Assembly (NCBI GenBank): GCA_910589385.1
Contig: CAJUTU010000006.1
Location: forward strand, 57,573 to 121,572
Direction: 5' to 3'
Length of the DNA: 64,000 nt
DNA from: an uncultured Lachnospiraceae bacterium
GTDB taxonomy: Bacteria; Bacillota; Clostridia; Lachnospirales; Lachnospiraceae
The notes below the pieces were generated by a model that worked only from the letters and a program-made list of their open reading frames with translations, did not search any database and had not been told where the DNA came from. The position numbers and the translations under genes were made by a program. Positions 60,852 through 64,000 of this stretch are shown piece after piece (the stretch's first letter is position 1; each line of letters opens with the position of its first letter).

Positions 60852-62543
60852 TTACATGGACTCAGATTTACGAAGATGGAATTGCTGGACAGCAACTTTC
60901 AGCTCTTGTGCCTGACCAAGTAATTCTTCTGCAGAGGACGCAGACTTTTCTGCAGTTGCAGAGTTGGTCTGCACTACATCGGAAATTTGCTCCATCCCCT
61001 GGGTGAGCTGACGAAGGGCGATGACCTGCTGTGAGGCTGATTTAGCAATCCGTTCCACCAATTCAGTGGATTTTTGAGCGCCGGAAACACCTGCCGAAAG
61101 CGCTTCCGTCGTATCCGCAGATAAAGAAGTGCCCTGATCTACCAGCCGTACGGATTCCTCAATGAGAACAGTAATATTTTTCGCTGCCTCAGAACTTTTA
61201 TTTGCCAGGCTCTGTACTTCGTCTGCCACAACTGCAAAACCCTTGCCTGTCTCGCCTGCACGGGCAGCCTCCACTGCGGCGTTTAATGCGAGGATTGTAG
61301 TTTGGAAAGAAATATCTTCAATCGTTTTAATGATGCCCGCAATTTCATGAGAAGATTTAGAAATATTTTCCATAGCAGTGGTCAGCTCTCCCATTTTAGT
61401 ATTGCAAAGCTCTAACTGATTTGATGCATCCATAGAACTATGCTTCGCCTTGTCAGCATCTGCCGAGGAATTGTCTACCTCTTGTGATAATTTTTGAATA
61501 TTTGTTGTGAGAGTTTGTACAGCGGAAGCCTGTTCTATGGCGCCTTTAGAGAGGACCTGTGAACCGCCTGCCACTTGTTCAGATTCTTCGGTGACCCGTT
61601 CTGCTGCCTGATTGATCTGTGACAATGCAGAATTGAGAGCGTCAAGGATCTGGCGCATGGCAACCTGGATTGGCTGGAATTCCCCACGGTAATCACTGCC
61701 GATCGTCAGATCCATATTTCCTTGTGCCATCTCAGCAAGCTTCATATTAATATCTTTAATGTATTTCTTTAATTCCCGTTTCGTCTCATGGATAGACTGA
61801 ACTAGTTGTCCAATCTCAGAAGTATCCGGTTCCAGAGAGAATTCTGCGGAAAGATTTCCGCGAGAAATCTCGATCATCTGATTCTTGACTTTGATCACCG
61901 GATTTAGTATACGCTTTCTAGTGAACATTAGATTGGTGATCTGCAGGATTCCAACTACCACCAGTGCAGCGATGATCGCCAGCTTAATATAAGCAGACTG
62001 TATCCCCAGTGCAGTAACGCTCTTATATGCCCGTTCATCCAGAGTGGACAAGAACTGTTCTTTTAAAGAATTGATTTTAGCAATCGCTGTGCTATATTCT
62101 GTACCATACACATAGTCCAACGCTTTTTGCAGTTCGCCGTTTTGGACTTCTTTTAAAGCTTCTTCCTCCAGTGGAACCAGTTCATTGGAAAGAGCAGACA
62201 TCTCGTCAATCATCCCTTGTTCTTCTTCGGTAATGCCGATTTCCTGCATAGCTGCAATCCCTTGCTCTCGGTTTTTTAAATTATTTATTTCATTCCAGTA
62301 ATTGTCATAGTGTTCCTGGATTCCGGTTGAAGCATAGGCACGTACCTCGTCTGTCAGATAGGAGGAACCATTCATGAACCGGTTCGCATTATATGTCAGA
62401 TCAAACCTGTCTTCATTTGCCTTATCAAGCCGTCCGTTTATGCTGCCATAGTAAAATAAAAGGACGATCACGACAATCAGCGCAAATATGGAAACTCCAT
62501 TTAATAAAAACGTTTTTGTAGATTGATTCATTACTTTTTTCAT
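60852..62543 (-). CDS. Methyl-accepting chemotaxis protein
   Basis: Transmembrane chemoreceptor of 563 aa. Membrane helix 1 is at about residues 14-31, an extracellular four-helix-bundle ligand domain spans about 32-185, and helix 2 is at about 186-206. HAMP follows (RKRILNPVIKVKNQMIEISRGNL). The signalling domain has the conserved hairpin tip EISFQTTILALNAAVEAARAGETGKGFAVVADEV in equivalent form near residue 420. It has no periplasmic cache-type motif; the ligand is unknown. No che or flagellar gene is nearby. The minus-strand ATG at 62543 is behind AGAGGAG. Confidence 0.92.
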   Translation of the reverse strand: MKKVMNQSTKTFLLNGVSIFALIVVIVLLFYYGSINGRLDKANEDRFDLTYNANRFMNGSSYLTDEVRAYASTGIQEHYDNYWNEINNLKNREQGIAAMQEIGITEEEQGMIDEMSALSNELVPLEEEALKEVQNGELQKALDYVYGTEYSTAIAKINSLKEQFLSTLDERAYKSVTALGIQSAYIKLAIIAALVVVGILQITNLMFTRKRILNPVIKVKNQMIEISRGNLSAEFSLEPDTSEIGQLVQSIHETKRELKKYIKDINMKLAEMAQGNMDLTIGSDYRGEFQPIQVAMRQILDALNSALSQINQAAERVTEESEQVAGGSQVLSKGAIEQASAVQTLTTNIQKLSQEVDNSSADADKAKHSSMDASNQLELCNTKMGELTTAMENISKSSHEIAGIIKTIEDISFQTTILALNAAVEAARAGETGKGFAVVADEVQSLANKSSEAAKNITVLIEESVRLVDQGTSLSADTTEALSAGVSGAQKSTELVERIAKSASQQVIALRQLTQGMEQISDVVQTNSATAEKSASSAEELLGQAQELKVAVQQFHLRKSESM

Positions 62544-62595
62544 TTTAATTACTCCTCTTTAGTAAACAAACTCCCCATGGAAAATAACTATTTCT

Positions 62596-62624
62596 ATTGT
62601 ACAGAATATCTAATGGAAAATCAA
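62596..62624 (-). promoter_or_regulatory. sigma-A promoter of the chemoreceptor gene
   Basis: On the minus strand: TTGATT (plus-strand 62619-62624), 17 bp, TACAAT (62596-62601), about 50 bp before the start. Confidence 0.68.
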
Positions 62625-62663
62625 GTTTTAGAGAGTGTTTTTGTGCGATAATTACAAAAAAGT

Positions 62664-63509
62664 CTATTTTAAGTTATAATTTTGATATGCTTCGAGGAGC
62701 TGTTGCCTTTTTCGTACTCCAAACTTTTGGAATATATTGTGTGTGTGTGTCTTGGTAGTTCCGATGGAGATCTTAAGTTCATCACTGATTTCCTGATTAC
62801 TCTTGTTATCCAGCAGCAAAAGCAGGATTTCCTGTTCTCTGGCAGTGAGCTGGTATTCCTTTGAAAACAGATATGCTTTGGAAGGAATCTTTGTTTCAAT
62901 CTCAGGAACATCTGGGGCAGTACTGAAATCCATATCTGGTATCTGTATTGAAGAAATATCTTGTTTGGTATCGGGAATAACAATAGTCCGTGACAGTTTA
63001 TCAAATAATAGCTTTATCGCATAAAGCGACAGCCCGATATTCATAAAATCCTGCGTAAAGCTTCGGTTCTGGATTTCAATTTCAAGCGGAGGATAATTAT
63101 CAAAATGAAAGATCACAATGCTGTCTTCCAGGGTAATTGCTGCAGCCATCACTGCATAGAAAGCCATTACTTTATAAAAATGTCCGTCCAGAGTCGGCGG
63201 ATTGGAGCCGGGAGCCTTTTTATACATATACATATTGTAGGTTCCCAGGCAGAACATAAATAGCTGTGCCGGAAAATAGTAGATCCAGACTTTCCACGGA
63301 CCATCAGATAATATTGGGGTATAGAGCTGGAAAAGCATGATCAGAATCAAGCTGATCCAGAAGAAAGTACTCATACTTCTTTGGAAAATTTCGGTAATGA
63401 TCAAAAGTGTAGAGCCAAGAGTGATCAGATAAAGCAATGTTTTTACTGTTGGAACAGACAGTAACAGCCGATTATACAGGCGAGAAAACCAGAGGATATT
63501 TTCTGCCAT
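62664..63509 (-). CDS. Membrane-anchored LuxR-type regulator, probably missing its N-terminus
   Basis: The 281-aa protein from ATG 63509 has about five membrane helices in residues 20-190 and a C-terminal LuxR HTH (LTAREQEILLLLLDNKSNQEISDEL, then GTTKTHTHNIFQKFGV). There is no ribosome site before this ATG. The frame stays open upstream for 30 codons, right up to the recombinase stop codon. Those codons include LFLSLSGLTHNIIIY, which looks like a continuing membrane segment. The likely reading is a gene cut at its 5' end by insertion of the integrative element. It may be unexpressed now. Confidence 0.72.
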   Translation of the reverse strand: MAENILWFSRLYNRLLLSVPTVKTLLYLITLGSTLLIITEIFQRSMSTFFWISLILIMLFQLYTPILSDGPWKVWIYYFPAQLFMFCLGTYNMYMYKKAPGSNPPTLDGHFYKVMAFYAVMAAAITLEDSIVIFHFDNYPPLEIEIQNRSFTQDFMNIGLSLYAIKLLFDKLSRTIVIPDTKQDISSIQIPDMDFSTAPDVPEIETKIPSKAYLFSKEYQLTAREQEILLLLLDNKSNQEISDELKISIGTTKTHTHNIFQKFGVRKRQQLLEAYQNYNLK

Positions 63510-63563
63510 GTAGATTATTATATTATGGGTTAAACCAGATAGGGATAAAAATAGATATGTATC

Positions 63564-63589
63564 GGCAGGAGCATAGATTTTCTCCTGCC
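63564..63589 (-). terminator. Hairpin at the end of the recombinase gene
   Basis: Perfect 8-bp stem GGCAGGAG / CTCCTGCC, 10-nt loop, 11 bp beyond the recombinase stop on the minus strand. An A/T-rich tail follows. Confidence 0.65.
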
Positions 63590-63599
63590 ACGCCTGTAT

Positions 63600-64000
63600 T
63601 TAGGCGGTTTGACGTGTAGTGCGCTGCATATATTCCTGTTCCATTTCCCGCATTTCCTCGTCCGTGGGGATGTCCACAATCCCGACATAGGAATAGTAGA
63701 TGTCGATTTGCTGTGTCCGTTTCCCGTCCTTTTTCTCACGCTCATGGACTACGATTTTATCCACAAATGCGTTTAGAACTTCGGGCGTTAGCTCGTCAAT
63801 ACGGGTGTATTTCTTGGTGACTGCTACTGCTATCAGCTTGGCAACATTGGTCGCTTCTGTATCGGCTTCGCTGACCTCGGCTGTCAAGGCTTCAATTTCC
63901 TGCTTTAGCTGTTCCTGCTCGGCTTCATATCCATCCGACAGCTTATAAAAGCGTTCGTCATTCAGCTTTCCGTTGACATTATCCTCATAGATTTTACGGA
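63600..64000 (-). CDS. Large serine recombinase, C-terminal end (partial)
   Basis: About 133 C-terminal residues; the gene continues beyond 64000. It reads KIYEDNVNGKLNDERFYKLSDGYE, then a coiled coil (EQEQLKQEIEALTAEV), then DELTPEVLNAFVDKIVVHERE and a final EMEQEYMQRTTRQTA. This matches the recombinase C-terminal region (DUF4368 type) of TndX/TnpX-like enzymes of conjugative and mobilisable transposons. Catalytic residues are outside the window. Such genes sit at the very end of their element and point outward, so the junction with the host chromosome should lie within roughly 100 bp of 63600. Confidence 0.88.
   Translation of the reverse strand, partial: RKIYEDNVNGKLNDERFYKLSDGYEAEQEQLKQEIEALTAEVSEADTEATNVAKLIAVAVTKKYTRIDELTPEVLNAFVDKIVVHEREKKDGKRTQQIDIYYSYVGIVDIPTDEEMREMEQEYMQRTTRQTA

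Noticed and set aside
1..64000. CRISPR array, tRNA or rRNA genes
   Set aside because: No regularly spaced direct repeats and no sequence resembling tRNA cloverleaf or rRNA segments were seen.

Overview
This 64-kb window is chromosomal DNA from an anaerobic, spore-forming Firmicute. The best guess is a member of the Lachnospiraceae (Dorea / Mediterraneibacter / Coprococcus-like). That rests on the Rnf complex, spore genes (gpr, spoIIP, ylbJ, ytfJ, an alpha/beta SASP), ddh, strong AGGAGG ribosome sites and the synteny. The family is inferred from gene content; no database was searched. Almost all genes are on the + strand, in short housekeeping operons separated by clear intrinsic terminators and sigma-A promoters with 16-17 bp spacers.

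Layout. 1-3.4 kb: end of an rnf operon (rnfA, rnfB), apbE facing it, then NusG_II and Gx-family membrane genes. 3.5-13.4 kb: ruvAB, zapA, a U32 protein, an FtsW/RodA-type glycosyltransferase overlapping a class B PBP, and a DUF2953-ytfJ sporulation pair. 13.4-20.4 kb: rpmB diverging from asp23-fakA; recG; a SASP; rsmD-coaD. 20.4-31.7 kb: ylbJ (minus), pepD, an M23 peptidase, RNA-modifying enzymes (RsmF-like, RsuA-like, YgiQ-like, RluA-like) and recU. 31.7-37 kb: histidine operon hisZ-hisG-hisD-hisB-hisIE from a consensus promoter. 37-43.8 kb: small membrane protein, subtilisin-like protease, GH13 amylase, then a PH-domain protein with an AgrA/AgrC-like two-component system and a DUF3887 lipoprotein. 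43.8-50 kb: ddh, cupin, galE, ilvN, ilvC, rpsT. 50-56.3 kb: gpr, spoIIP, then csoR-copA under a CsoR-type operator. 56.5-60.7 kb: a type IIA topoisomerase pair (parE/parC-like). 60.8-63.5 kb, minus strand: a chemotaxis receptor and a membrane-anchored LuxR-type regulator. 63.6-64 kb: 3' end of a large serine recombinase, which marks the edge of an integrative element continuing beyond the window.

How genes work together. RnfA/B belong to an ion-translocating ferredoxin:NAD oxidoreductase, and ApbE is the enzyme class that attaches FMN to Rnf subunits. RuvAB and RecU process Holliday junctions, and RecG remodels forks. HisZ and the short HisG form the first histidine enzyme. CsoR represses the copper exporter. 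gpr, SASP, spoIIP and ylbJ serve spore formation and germination.

Most of the window is ordinary core genome. The points most worth a second look are: (i) copA carries a C-terminal CopZ-like domain preceded by an in-frame internal Shine-Dalgarno and ATG, so one gene may make both pump and chaperone; (ii) the LytTR response regulator is split at a canonical A AAA AAA slippery heptamer; (iii) hisIE is fused to a HisF-like barrel that seems to lack both catalytic aspartates; (iv) the LuxR regulator appears decapitated by the integrative element; (v) apbE, NusG_II and Gx genes sit beside rnf.
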